A DNA stretch of 64,000 nt from Legionella israelensis (GTDB lineage: Bacteria > Pseudomonadota > Gammaproteobacteria > Legionellales > Legionellaceae). This document shows positions 16,375-25,189 of this stretch, in pieces (position 1 is the first letter of the stretch; the number at the start of each line of letters is the position of its first letter). The DNA is taken from assembly GCF_004571175.1 (NCBI RefSeq), contig NZ_CP038273.1:3100001-3164000 (forward strand), written 5' to 3'. The notes beneath the pieces were generated by a model, which saw nothing but the letters and a program-made list of their open reading frames with translations, was not told where the DNA came from and searched no databases. Position numbers and translations under genes: made by a program.

Positions 16375-17946
16375 ATGCACCGTCAATGGTATATTGGCTT
16401 TGGGATAGTTTTATTAGCTATATTTTTAATTCTGGTGATGTTACATGATGCCATTTGGTTTCTGGCTTTGGCTATTCCATTGGCTGTTGTCGGAATTTAT
16501 GATGTGATGCAGAAAAAACACACCATCTTACGTAATTTTCCTGTACTTGGGCATATACGTTTTCTTTTGGAGTTTTTTCGTCCAGAGATTCAGCAATATT
16601 TTATTGCCAATGATGAAGAAGAACGACCTTATAATCGTGAAAAACGATCATTGATTTATCAGCGGGCAAAATCTGTTCGCGATACGATTCCTTTTGGTAC
16701 TGACTTAGATATTTTAGCGGTGGGTTATACCTGGGTTTTGCATTCCCTCGCTCCAAAACACGTATCTGAGGTTATGCCTCGTATTACAGTCGGTGGTTCT
16801 GATTGTAAGAAGCCTTACAGCGCTTCCAGATTAAATATTTCTGCTATGAGTTTTGGTTCTTTATCCCCTAACGCCATTATGGCTTTAAATAAAGCAGCTA
16901 AAATTGGCAACTTTGCTCATAACACCGGTGAGGGGGGGTTAAGTCCTTATCATTTGCAAGGCGGCGATGTTATTTTTCAGATCGGTACAGCCTATTTTGG
17001 TTGTCGGGATGAAAATGGCAATTTCAGTGAAGAAGAGTTTAAAATTGAAGCCTGTAGGGAAGAAGTTAAAATGATAGAGATTAAAATCTCTCAGGGCGCC
17101 AAACCTTCTCATGGCGGTATTTTACCAGCCGTTAAACTGACAGATGAAATTGCCAGGGTACGGAAAGTTCCCATAGGCTATGATGTGATTTCTCCTCCTG
17201 CGCACTCAACTTTTAGCACACCAAAAGGTTTATTGGAATTTGTGCAGCGATTGCGTGATTTGTCTGGGGGTAAACCAGTAGGTTTTAAATTGTGCCTGGG
17301 AAGGCGATCCGAGTTTATGAGTATTTGCAAAGCAATGGTGGAAACCAATATTTTACCGGACTTTATTACTGTGGATGGCGCTGAGGGAGGAACGGGAGCT
17401 GCGCCTTTGGAATTTACCAATCATATTGGCGTTCCATTGGAATCAGCATTGGTTTTTGTTCATAATGCTCTCGTGGGTATTAATGTTCGTGATAAAATTA
17501 GAGTTATTGCCAGCGGTAAGGTATCAACCGGCTTTGATATGGTAGAAAAGATTGCAATAGGTGCAGATATGTGTAACGCTGCCCGTGCAATGATGCTGGC
17601 AGTAGGTTGTATTCAATCCAAGCAATGCAATGCCAATACCTGTCCCACAGGAGTGGCGACACAAAATAAACGCCTGCAACGTGGATTGGTGATCGATGAG
17701 AAAAAATTTCGTGCCGCCAATTTTCATCATAATACCATGAAAAGTTTTTTAGAAATTGTAGGGGCCATGGGACTGACTAACCCGACAGAACTCCAGCCCA
17801 ATTATATAATGCGTCGTGTCAGCACTGACTGTGTAAAGGCTTTCAATGAAATTTATGTATATCTGGAGCCAGGGCAGTTACTTACTGATAACATACCTGA
17901 CTGTTACAGAGTGCATTGGGAAAAAGGAAGTGCCGAACATTTTTAG
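16375..17946 (+). CDS. FMN-binding glutamate synthase-family protein
   Basis: A 523-residue protein with two N-terminal membrane segments (residues ~5-45), then the FMN/Fe-S domain of glutamate synthase: ISAMSFGSLSPNAIMALNKAA, NTGEGGLSPYHL, KISQGAKPSHGGILPA, DGAEGGTGAAPLEF and the cysteine cluster CIQSKQCNANTCPTGVATQ. It lacks the glutaminase domain and the C-terminal beta-helix of full GltB. Such stand-alone proteins are annotated as glutamate synthase-like or GltB-type oxidoreductases, and their real substrate is not established. It is a single gene between two palindromic repeats. Confidence 0.9.
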   Translation: MHRQWYIGFGIVLLAIFLILVMLHDAIWFLALAIPLAVVGIYDVMQKKHTILRNFPVLGHIRFLLEFFRPEIQQYFIANDEEERPYNREKRSLIYQRAKSVRDTIPFGTDLDILAVGYTWVLHSLAPKHVSEVMPRITVGGSDCKKPYSASRLNISAMSFGSLSPNAIMALNKAAKIGNFAHNTGEGGLSPYHLQGGDVIFQIGTAYFGCRDENGNFSEEEFKIEACREEVKMIEIKISQGAKPSHGGILPAVKLTDEIARVRKVPIGYDVISPPAHSTFSTPKGLLEFVQRLRDLSGGKPVGFKLCLGRRSEFMSICKAMVETNILPDFITVDGAEGGTGAAPLEFTNHIGVPLESALVFVHNALVGINVRDKIRVIASGKVSTGFDMVEKIAIGADMCNAARAMMLAVGCIQSKQCNANTCPTGVATQNKRLQRGLVIDEKKFRAANFHHNTMKSFLEIVGAMGLTNPTELQPNYIMRRVSTDCVKAFNEIYVYLEPGQLLTDNIPDCYRVHWEKGSAEHF

Positions 17947-18078
17947 ACCTGTTGACAATTGCTCTATAGTCTCTACTTACCGCGACTTGCCCGCGGTCCA
18001 TAATCTCATGGATGCTGCGGATAAACCGCGGCACGGAGGCATTTGAGCGATATCATGAAAACGAAATGGCAACAGGTC
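17946..18078. repeat. Palindromic element, long imperfect hairpin
   Basis: GACCTGTTG at 17946-17954 and its exact complement CAACAGGTC at 18070-18078 bound a 133-bp GC-rich element. Inside, CCGCGACTTGCCCGCGGTCCAT (17980-18001) pairs with ATGGATGCTGCGGATAAACCGCGG (18008-18031), so the core can fold into a long hairpin. The element starts at the stop codon of the preceding gene. It is unrelated in sequence to the MITE family at 13359. Confidence 0.7.
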
Positions 18079-18193
18079 CTAGAGACGAAGTTAATATTTT
18101 TGATTCATCAATAATCAAATTTAACTTATACATATTTAAATCATTCGGCGCTCTAGGAAAAATGTATTTTTACAAATAGTTTTAGGAAGAAGA

Positions 18194-18736
18194 ATGCAAA
18201 AATTAAGCCAGATGTTATTGCATCTGTTCGGTTGGAAAATTCAGGGAAAATTACCTTTGTTAAATAAATATATTCTTATTGTAGCTCCCCATACCAGCAA
18301 CTGGGATTTGCTGGTAGGATTGACCGCTCAGTTTGCTGTTGGGGATCGGTTTCATTTCTTAGCCAAAAAACAACTTTTCTTTTTTCCTTTAAATCTTTTT
18401 TTAAAAGCTATGGGTGGCATACCTGTGGATCGAAGCAAATCACAAGATTTAGTTGAGCAGGCCGTACAATTATTTGAACAAAAAGAGAAATTTGTATTGG
18501 GAATTACCCCCGAAGGCACACGCAGCCCTGTCAAGCGCTGGAAAACAGGTTTTTATCATATCGCCAATAAAGCAAAGATACCTATTGTGATGGTTGGCTT
18601 TGATTATGCTAAAAAAGAAATCATTATCAATGAGCCCTTTTGGCCTACCGGCGATATTAATGAAGATTTCCCGCAAGTTCTTGATTTTTATCGCGGCATT
18701 CAAGGTCGTTATCCGCAAAAAATTCCTGACTTTTGA
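18194..18736 (+). CDS. Lysophospholipid acyltransferase-family protein
   Basis: A 180-residue PlsC-like acyltransferase. The catalytic HX4D motif is HTSNWD (in VAPHTSNWDLLVG), and the substrate-binding EGTRSP motif is ITPEGTRSPVKRWKTGFYHIA. The domain is compact with a single hydrophobic N-terminal region and no long membrane anchor. The family transfers acyl chains to lysophosphatidate or related lysolipids; the exact acceptor is unknown. It starts at an ATG preceded by AGGAAGA. The convergent gene downstream ends 15 bp away. Confidence 0.88.
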   Translation: MQKLSQMLLHLFGWKIQGKLPLLNKYILIVAPHTSNWDLLVGLTAQFAVGDRFHFLAKKQLFFFPLNLFLKAMGGIPVDRSKSQDLVEQAVQLFEQKEKFVLGITPEGTRSPVKRWKTGFYHIANKAKIPIVMVGFDYAKKEIIINEPFWPTGDINEDFPQVLDFYRGIQGRYPQKIPDF

Positions 18737-18751
18737 CTCAATGACAGGGTA

Positions 18752-20158
18752 TTATCTCTTAAAGGTAAATTCTTCCATGGATTCATCAAATGTTCGAATA
18801 AGCTCTATACTCTGACGCATTGTGGAAGTAATTCGCGTGTGAGAGCGAGGATTAATATAAATGGTTTCTTCTTTATTTAGAATTTCTCCAAGCTCGTTGG
18901 ACTCTTTCCAACTTAAATTGAAAACAAGCTCGTCAGGAATTAATGATTCTTCATTTGTCCATACTGGACTGGCAACAATATCTATTGACTTGCACTCTTC
19001 GTTACGTAATTTTTCTGCTACAAATTCCTCGACCAGTTCCAGGGTATTGTAGTTGGAAGCAGCAGTTGCAGGTACTATATTTTTCTTGTTTTGTTCTCCT
19101 CCTAGAAAATAAGCTATTAAATGTGACCAGTGAAATTTGTTTCCACTCATTTCAATAGCAAAATCATCACCGTGGGCAATGAACACTTCTCTGCAGGAAG
19201 CATGTGTTAACTGTTTCTGACTAATACGCCTTTTTTTCCCCTGACAGGCTTCAATGGACGTTTTTGTTGCTTTAAAATGAATGGGATGTGGACGCTCATA
19301 ATCCAGTATAGGCAACTCTCTGTATATTTTGGACTTTTTACTCAAACTGGTATCCAGCATTCCCTTAGGATTTTTTTTACTTTTGATAGGTGTCAAAGGT
19401 TTAAATAAACTCACTTTGCTTTCATATAGACAATAATGACGAGTACCTTTCTCGGGGGTTTTACAGACTTTAGAATATCCTTTAACCGGAGTAGCAGGGG
19501 TAAGAGGCCGTTGACGGACTCCTTTTTCCTGCAATAGAATAGAGAGAGCGGGAGAGCAATCAGTTTCTGAATCCATAACGAACCAATTAGGTTCATCGTC
19601 ATTGATTTTCCGACGTTTTTTGGGGCGAAGTTTTGAGTCATTTGTTGACTCATTTTTAGTGATTTTTCGTGCTCTGCGGTGTGGCAGTTCCTTTTTTAAC
19701 TCTATAATTAGTTGATCGTAGTCGATATTTCTTAATTGGCTTATTTGTTCTATCAAATAAGCAGAACTTAAAAATTTTCTTTTATGAGACTGAAACTGGC
19801 AGGTCAAAAGAAGCCATTCGTTGTCAGAGAGTGAAAGCTCATCTATTTTCGGCAATATCGCATGAGCTCGCCTTTTAAAGCGTTTTACTTGGGGTATTAG
19901 AGTTTCTGTTAATTGAATGCTTAATTTGTTAATAGCTTCATTGTCTCTTGATTCAGGAAAGGACAAAGAAAAAAGAGTTTTAAGCTCAATAATGGGTATT
20001 GTGGTTGAGTGATGGAGTTTACTTATTAGATAATTTTTTTCGAATGGATTCGATGTTGTATATACTTGAATGAAATTCAAATAGCTTGATTTATCTACAA
20101 GAATCTGATCAAAGCTAACCACTAAATGGCTGAGAAAAGTATGAATTGTTTCAAGCAT
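18752..20158 (-). CDS. Candidate effector: NLS-bearing protein with nuclease-like C-terminal motif
   Basis: A 468-residue protein that I cannot assign to a named family. Residues ~1-160 look helical. Residues 178-185 are RPKKRRKI, almost the SV40 large-T nuclear localisation signal. The region 215-262 has several TP sites (LTPATPVK, KTPEK, LTPIK) in a basic context. Residues 343-369 read HWSHLIAYFLGG...NIVPATAASN, matching the GHLIA..fGG....N(L/I)VPq....N layout of DNA/RNA non-specific (NS_2/HNH-like) endonucleases, with H346 as the likely catalytic His. The tail contains FDESMEEF, an E-block-like feature of Dot/Icm substrates. Together these suggest a secreted, host-nucleus-directed nuclease. 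The nuclease call rests on one motif and secretion is inference. Confidence 0.6.
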   Translation of the reverse strand: MLETIHTFLSHLVVSFDQILVDKSSYLNFIQVYTTSNPFEKNYLISKLHHSTTIPIIELKTLFSLSFPESRDNEAINKLSIQLTETLIPQVKRFKRRAHAILPKIDELSLSDNEWLLLTCQFQSHKRKFLSSAYLIEQISQLRNIDYDQLIIELKKELPHRRARKITKNESTNDSKLRPKKRRKINDDEPNWFVMDSETDCSPALSILLQEKGVRQRPLTPATPVKGYSKVCKTPEKGTRHYCLYESKVSLFKPLTPIKSKKNPKGMLDTSLSKKSKIYRELPILDYERPHPIHFKATKTSIEACQGKKRRISQKQLTHASCREVFIAHGDDFAIEMSGNKFHWSHLIAYFLGGEQNKKNIVPATAASNYNTLELVEEFVAEKLRNEECKSIDIVASPVWTNEESLIPDELVFNLSWKESNELGEILNKEETIYINPRSHTRITSTMRQSIELIRTFDESMEEFTFKR

Positions 20159-20281
20159 TTTCTATATTTAAAAGATAAAAAAATAATTATAACACATACT
20201 GTATACATTAAATACATTTGTGGTCAGGCTTATTCATTCGCTGTAGAATATGGCCTTAATGATGAATGAGGATGGTATTAT

Positions 20282-21389
20282 ATGTTGGAAATTAATCAGA
20301 TTAACTTCAGTTTGAATGATTTAGATAAGCGTATCAAAGCGTTAAGGGGGTATCTTTAACTTTGATCAGAAGAAGGAAAGATTAGAAGAAGTGAGCCGAG
20401 AACTGGAATCTCCGGAGGTCTGGAATCATCCGGAGCAGGCACAGGCCTTAGGGCGTGAACGGGTTCAATTGGAATCGGTTGTGCATTCTTTAGAGGGTTT
20501 AACTCAATCTATTGATGACTTAACCGAATTGTTTGAATTGGCTCGCGGGGAAAATGATGAAAGTACAATTGCTGATATTGCTTCGGAATTAAGCGGCATC
20601 GAACAACAGGTTGCAGGATTTGAGTTTCGTCGAATGTTTTCAGGTAAGATGGATATTTCCAATGCTTATCTTGATATCCAGGCAGGTTCTGGCGGAACAG
20701 AAGCTCAGGATTGGGCTGAAATGTTATTAAGAATGTATTTACGTTGGGGTGAGCAACACAATTTTACCACAGAGCTGATAGAATGTTCCGCAGGAGAGGT
20801 GGCCGGCATTAAAAGCGCCACAATTCATTTTAGCGGTGAATATGCTTATGGTTGGTTGAGAACCGAGACGGGTGTCCATCGACTGGTGCGCAAATCACCC
20901 TTTGATTCTGGCAACAGGCGTCATACTTCTTTTGCGGCCGTATTTGTCTCACCTGAAGTAGATGATGATATTGATATCGAAATCAACCCGGCTGATTTGC
21001 GTATTGATACCTATCGGGCATCAGGCGCTGGTGGACAGCACGTTAACCGTACAGATTCGGCCGTAAGGATCACACATCTTCCAAGCGGTGTCGTTGTGCA
21101 ATGTCAAACAGATCGAAGCCAGCATAAAAATAAAGATCAGGCCATGAAGCAGTTGCGCGCTAAATTATATGAAATTGAAGTGCAAAGAAAAAATGCTGAA
21201 CAACAAGCATTGGAAGCTAATAAATCAGATATTGGCTGGGGATCACAAATTCGCTCCTATGTTCTGGATCAGTCTCGAATTAAAGATTTACGCACGGGTG
21301 TGGAAACCAGTAATACCCAGGCTGTTTTAGACGGGGAGCTGGATCAGTTTATTGAAGCCAGTTTAAAGGCAGGAGTAGGAGAAGTATGA
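20282..21389 (+). CDS. prfB: Peptide chain release factor 2 (programmed +1 frameshift)
   Basis: RF2 releases polypeptides at UGA and UAA. Translation begins at ATG 20282 ([25 protein letters not shown]), meets a stop at 20357-20359 and continues in +1 ([22 protein letters not shown]). The frame then stays open to 21389, giving about 368 residues. The GGQ catalytic loop is [21 protein letters not shown]. The SPF-type stop-recognition tripeptide is visible in [17 protein letters not shown]. It overlaps lysS by 4 bp (ATGA). Unusually, the in-frame stop at the shift site is UAA, not UGA. Confidence 0.95.
20345..20360 (+). promoter_or_regulatory. prfB programmed +1 frameshift site with UAA stop
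   Basis: The site reads AGG GGG TAT CTT TAA C. The internal Shine-Dalgarno-like AGGGGG and the CTT slip codon are as in Escherichia coli, three bases apart. The zero-frame stop is TAA where the canonical site has TGA. Reading resumes in +1 as AAC TTT GAT. Because UAA is read by both RF1 and RF2, feedback by RF2 alone should be weaker than in the standard system. Confidence 0.9.
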
Positions 21390-22870
21390 CAGAAGAGCAT
21401 TTAGATGAAAGTGAAGTATATCAGGTCCGCAAGAAAAAACTGGCCGATTTGCGTACACAGGGCTTTAGGTTTCCTAATCAGTTTCGCCGTAAGAATTACG
21501 CTTTGGATTTAATTGAAAAATACGGTGAAGAAGAGAAAGATAGCTTGTCTGAAAAACAGGTTAAAACAGTAGTAGCCGGCCGTATTGTGTTAAGGCGAAT
21601 CATGGGGAAGGCAAGTTTTTTTCATATTCAAGATGTAAGCGAACGAATTCAAATTTATGTTCGTCAGAATGATATTCCCGAATTATATGAACAATTTAAG
21701 CATTGGGATATAGGCGATATTGTGGGTGTTCAAGGGACTTTATTTAAAACCAATACTGGTGAGCTTACTGTTCATGCCCATCACATTGAACTGTTGACCA
21801 AATCCTTAAAGCCTTTACCAGATAAGTTTCATGGTCTTGCGGATCAGGAAATGCGGTACCGTAAGCGTTATGTGGATCTGATTGCTAATGAAGAAACACG
21901 CAATACCTTTTTAATTCGCTCACGTTTAATTCAGGCTTTCAGAAAATTTATGGATAAACATCAGTTTCTGGAAGTGGAAACACCTATGATGCATCCTATT
22001 CCTGGTGGGGCCATTGCTCGTCCTTTTGTTACTCACCATAATACACTTGATATGCAAATGTTTTTGCGTATTGCTCCTGAATTGTATTTGAAACGATTGG
22101 TGGTGGGCGGTTTTGAACGTGTATATGAAATTAACCGAAATTTTCGCAATGAAGGCATTTCTACTCGCCATAACCCTGAGTTTACCATGGCGGAGTTTTA
22201 TCAGGCTTATGCTGATTACAATGATCTGATGGATTTGACTGAAGAACTATTGCATTATCTGTGCGATAAAGTTTTAGGTACAAGAAAGATTGAATATCAA
22301 GGAGAGATCCTGGACTTTTCAAAACCATTTCCGCGTATGACAGTTAAAGAGGCGATAATACATTATCGTTCTGATATTAACTCTTTACAATTAGAAACCA
22401 TTGAAGGTTGTCGCTCTGTATTGGATAAATTCGATCTTGAATATAAAGAACGGGATGGTTTGGGTAAGCTACAGATGATTATTTTTGAAGAAACGGTTGA
22501 ACATTTGCTTATTCAACCTACCTTCATCACCGCCTATCCTACTGAAGTGTCCCCCTTAGCCAGACGAAATGATGCCAATCCGGAAGTGACGGATCGGTTT
22601 GAATTTTTTATTGCTGGACGTGAAATTGCCAACGGGTTCTCGGAGTTGAATGATGCTGAGGATCAGGCTGAACGGTTCCTGAAGCAGGTAGAAGAAAAAA
22701 ATGCCGGTGATTTTGAAGCCATGCATTTTGACAGTGACTATATTGAAGCGCTTGAATATGGAATGCCTCCAACGGCCGGTGAAGGCGTGGGTATTGACAG
22801 GCTTGTGATGATTTTTACCAATTCCGCTTCTATACGTGATGTTATTTTATTCCCACACTTAAGGAGATAG
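21386..22870 (+). CDS. lysS: Lysyl-tRNA synthetase (class II)
   Basis: Charges tRNA-Lys. The 494-residue protein has an N-terminal anticodon-binding OB fold ([21 protein letters not shown]) and the class II core. Visible are [25 protein letters not shown], motif 2 [26 protein letters not shown], and motif 3 [29 protein letters not shown] at the very C-terminus. The ATG overlaps the prfB stop (ATGA), the standard prfB-lysS operon. Confidence 0.98.
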   Translation: MTEEHLDESEVYQVRKKKLADLRTQGFRFPNQFRRKNYALDLIEKYGEEEKDSLSEKQVKTVVAGRIVLRRIMGKASFFHIQDVSERIQIYVRQNDIPELYEQFKHWDIGDIVGVQGTLFKTNTGELTVHAHHIELLTKSLKPLPDKFHGLADQEMRYRKRYVDLIANEETRNTFLIRSRLIQAFRKFMDKHQFLEVETPMMHPIPGGAIARPFVTHHNTLDMQMFLRIAPELYLKRLVVGGFERVYEINRNFRNEGISTRHNPEFTMAEFYQAYADYNDLMDLTEELLHYLCDKVLGTRKIEYQGEILDFSKPFPRMTVKEAIIHYRSDINSLQLETIEGCRSVLDKFDLEYKERDGLGKLQMIIFEETVEHLLIQPTFITAYPTEVSPLARRNDANPEVTDRFEFFIAGREIANGFSELNDAEDQAERFLKQVEEKNAGDFEAMHFDSDYIEALEYGMPPTAGEGVGIDRLVMIFTNSASIRDVILFPHLRR

Positions 22871-22945
22871 GGAACATCTGATTCAGAAGAAACTGAGTTG
22901 TTTTCTGATGAAGAATCGGTTACCATTGTTCGTTTTTTAAACCTT

Positions 22946-22971
22946 GCCTTACCGTTCATATTGCGGAAGGC
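22946..22971 (+). promoter_or_regulatory. Putative S6:S18-binding leader hairpin upstream of rpsF
   Basis: GCCTT (22946-22950) pairs with AAGGC (22967-22971) and the inner CCG (22952-22954) with CGG (22964-22966), enclosing a ~9-base loop. A hairpin with a CCG element just upstream of rpsF is the known autoregulatory site bound by the S6-S18 heterodimer in other bacteria. It lies 20 bp before the rpsF start. I have not folded alternatives. Confidence 0.5.
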
Positions 22972-22991
22972 TTTATCCATAAGGAGAAATG

Positions 22992-23330
22992 ATGAGACAT
23001 TATGAAATTATGTTTCTTGTGCACCCGGATCAAAGTGAACAGGTGCCAGCAATGATTGAGCGTTATGAGGGGATCATCACTAAGCAAAACGGAGTGATAC
23101 ATCGTAAGGAAGATCTGGGTCGAAGACAATTGGCGTATCCCATTAATGATGTTCACAAAGCACATTATATTTTATTAAATATTGAGTGTAATCTGGACAC
23201 CTTAAATGAGCTGAAAACGACATTTAAGTTCAATGATGCAGTGATAAGGTATTTAATCACAAATCAAAAAGAAGCCATTACCACTGAATCTGTGTTAATG
23301 AAAAAAGATAAAGACACTCGAGCAGCTTAA
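22992..23330 (+). CDS. rpsF: 30S ribosomal protein S6
   Basis: S6 binds S18 on the small-subunit platform. The product is 112 residues with the typical [25 protein letters not shown] start and the [28 protein letters not shown] core. Two adjacent ATGs occur (22989, 22992). The second is preferred because AAGGAG at 22980-22985 is only about three bases from the first but about six from the second, and because MRHYE is the family start. It is the first gene of rpsF-rpsR-membrane protein-rplI. Confidence 0.97.
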   Translation: MRHYEIMFLVHPDQSEQVPAMIERYEGIITKQNGVIHRKEDLGRRQLAYPINDVHKAHYILLNIECNLDTLNELKTTFKFNDAVIRYLITNQKEAITTESVLMKKDKDTRAA

Positions 23331-23341
23331 GGGGAATAATT

Positions 23342-23569
23342 ATGTCAGCCTATTTTCGTCGTAAAAAAATGTCTCGTCTCGGTGCTGAGGACAGCATTGA
23401 AATTGATTATAAAGATATTAATTTGCTCAAGAACTACATTACTGAAACGGGTAAAATTGTTCCCAGCCGAATTACTGGCACAAAGACTCGATATCAGCGT
23501 CAGTTGGCAAAAGCCATTAAAAGAGCCAGATTTATTGGTTTATTGCCTTATTGCGACAGTCACAAGTAA
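23342..23569 (+). CDS. rpsR: 30S ribosomal protein S18
   Basis: S18, 75 residues, with the conserved FRRKK start and the stretch [52 protein letters not shown]. It starts 11 bp after rpsF with GGGGA ahead of the ATG and forms the usual ribosomal operon with S6 and L9. Confidence 0.98.
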   Translation: MSAYFRRKKMSRLGAEDSIEIDYKDINLLKNYITETGKIVPSRITGTKTRYQRQLAKAIKRARFIGLLPYCDSHK

Positions 23570-23582
23570 AAATTAAATCAAA

Positions 23583-24500
23583 ATGAATCCTGCAACTGGT
23601 TTTTTAGCTAGACAATGTAAAATGTTGTTGGAAAATAAGCCATATGCCTATTTGGCTATTTCCTTTTTTACACTTATACCTTTTGCAACTTGGTTGGCTG
23701 TAGCATTCATTGCTTTGATTACATTGAGAAAAGGTGAGAAGGAGGGCATACAGGCATTACTGCTTGCGATGATAGTAAATCTTACGGTAATGATGCTTTT
23801 AGCTCCTGTACAGGCTGTTTTTTACAGCACGCTTATCAATTTTGTTCCGGCTTTTATTGCAGCTTATGTATTAAGGTGTACGGCTAGTTGGCGTTATAGC
23901 TTGGGTTCATTGTTTTTTCAGTCGCTTCTGACTGTGGGCCTAATACAAGTTTTTGCTCCTGAATTGATCAATGAGCAATTTATGCTGCTAAAATCTTTGC
24001 TGACGGAGTATCAGGATTTTGACGGAATGTTTGTTTTTGGCGAGTATGGCAAAAAAATTGATCAAAACATCATGGCACATTTATTGTTTAGTGCTCAAAT
24101 GGTTAGTGTGCTGTTATCAACCGTTTTATCATTGTTATGTGCTCGATGGATGCAGGCAAAATGCTACAATCCAGGTGGTTTTAAGAAAGAAGTCTTTGGA
24201 TTTCGCAGTGGAAAATTCGCTTTAGTCTTATTATTGCTGTTATTCCCAGCGGCTTATAGCAAGGTATTGGTTGCCATAGACTTATTGCCATTGGTATTGC
24301 TGTATTTTCTGGTTGCAGGAGCCGTTCTGGCTTATGTTGTACTGTCACAAAAAAAAATCAAGGGAGCTGCTATTTTAATGAGTTTATCTTTATTGGTTAA
24401 GCCCATTATTATATTTCCTGTTTATATCATCTTTGGGTTATTAGATAGTATTTTTAATTTTAGAGTATATTTACTCGCTAAAAAGCGAGAATTAGCATAA
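23583..24500 (+). CDS. Polytopic membrane protein between rpsR and rplI (DUF2232-like)
   Basis: A 305-residue integral membrane protein with about eight hydrophobic helices, including [23 protein letters not shown] near the start and [26 protein letters not shown] near the end. Genes for membrane proteins of the YybS/DUF2232 type often sit between rpsR and rplI in gammaproteobacteria. The position and the ending (LDSIFNFR) support that assignment. No biochemical role is known to me. Spacing of about 12 bp on both sides indicates operon membership. Confidence 0.75.
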   Translation: MNPATGFLARQCKMLLENKPYAYLAISFFTLIPFATWLAVAFIALITLRKGEKEGIQALLLAMIVNLTVMMLLAPVQAVFYSTLINFVPAFIAAYVLRCTASWRYSLGSLFFQSLLTVGLIQVFAPELINEQFMLLKSLLTEYQDFDGMFVFGEYGKKIDQNIMAHLLFSAQMVSVLLSTVLSLLCARWMQAKCYNPGGFKKEVFGFRSGKFALVLLLLLFPAAYSKVLVAIDLLPLVLLYFLVAGAVLAYVVLSQKKIKGAAILMSLSLLVKPIIIFPVYIIFGLLDSIFNFRVYLLAKKRELA

Positions 24501-24511
24501 GGGGTTATCAG

Positions 24512-24958
24512 ATGGAAGTCATCTTATTGGAAAAAATTCGAAACTTAGGAAATTTAGGTGATAAAGTTTCAGTAAAAGCGGGTTATGGACGTAATTACCT
24601 TATCCCACAGCATAAAGCGGTGTTTGCCACTACTGAAAATATTGAGCAGTTTGAAAAACGACGCGCTGAGTTAGAGAAAAAGGCTCAACAGGATTTAGCA
24701 AAAGCTGAACAACGCGCTGCCAAAATAAATGATACAACGGTTGTTATTTCGGCTATGGCAAGTGAGGAAGGAAAATTATATGGTTCTGTCGGAGTAAGTG
24801 AAATTACCACGGCTTTAAAAGAAAAGAATATAGAAATAAACAAACGAGAGGTAATTTTGCCAGAAGGGCCATTCCATTCTATTGGCAATTATATGGTTGA
24901 AATCCATGTTCACAGTGATGTTATTGCAAACTTACAGGTAGAAGTTGTCCCTGCATAA
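24512..24958 (+). CDS. rplI: 50S ribosomal protein L9
   Basis: L9, 148 residues, with the typical [38 protein letters not shown]-terminal domain, long connecting helix ([22 protein letters not shown]) and C-terminal domain with [10 protein letters not shown] and EIHVHSDV. It is the last gene of the rpsF operon, and AAGGGG lies ahead of the ATG. Confidence 0.98.
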   Translation: MEVILLEKIRNLGNLGDKVSVKAGYGRNYLIPQHKAVFATTENIEQFEKRRAELEKKAQQDLAKAEQRAAKINDTTVVISAMASEEGKLYGSVGVSEITTALKEKNIEINKREVILPEGPFHSIGNYMVEIHVHSDVIANLQVEVVPA

Positions 24959-24969
24959 CAAGATTTAAC

Positions 24970-24985
24970 TGGGCCGAAAGGCCCA
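24970..24985 (+). terminator. GNRA-capped hairpin after rplI
   Basis: TGGGCC-GAAA-GGCCCA forms a tight GNRA-loop stem 12 bp after the rplI stop. The following bases (TCCCTTCATAG) lack a solid T-run, so this could be a weak terminator or a 3'-end stabilising hairpin. Confidence 0.5.
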
Positions 24986-25052
24986 TCCCTTCATAGTATA
25001 ATAAATCGCCTCCATGTTGAAGATTTCTCTAACAGTAAGACTGAAAAAAACC

Positions 25053-25100
25053 CAGCTTAGATAGCTATGTGAGCATTTATAATCCTTATTTTTGTTCAAG
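25053..25100 (+). repeat. Dispersed CTATGTGAGC repeat, partial copy
   Basis: The stretch CAGCTTAGATAGCTATGTGAGC plus the following TTATTTTTGTTCAAG matches, with small gaps, the reverse complement of 49319-49374 (CAGCATAGATAGC...CTATGTGAGCATTTTGAA...TTATTTTCATTCAAG). It lies between rplI and the convergent outer-membrane protein gene and has no coding capacity. Confidence 0.6.
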
Positions 25101-25189
25101 ATGTATAAAGTATACTTATTTCAAGGCAGGAGTTGATCTCTTACGGATAATAAAGCTAGTACTTAAGAGTGTGGACCACAATTATTTAT

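Noticed and set aside
17846-18046. 66-codon plus-strand frame across the end of the glutamate-synthase-like gene
   Set aside because: It is out of frame with the conserved protein and ends in the palindromic element.
22738-22980. Minus-strand 80-codon frame between lysS and rpsF
   Set aside because: It overlaps the conserved lysS motif 3 and the rpsF leader; no supporting signals.
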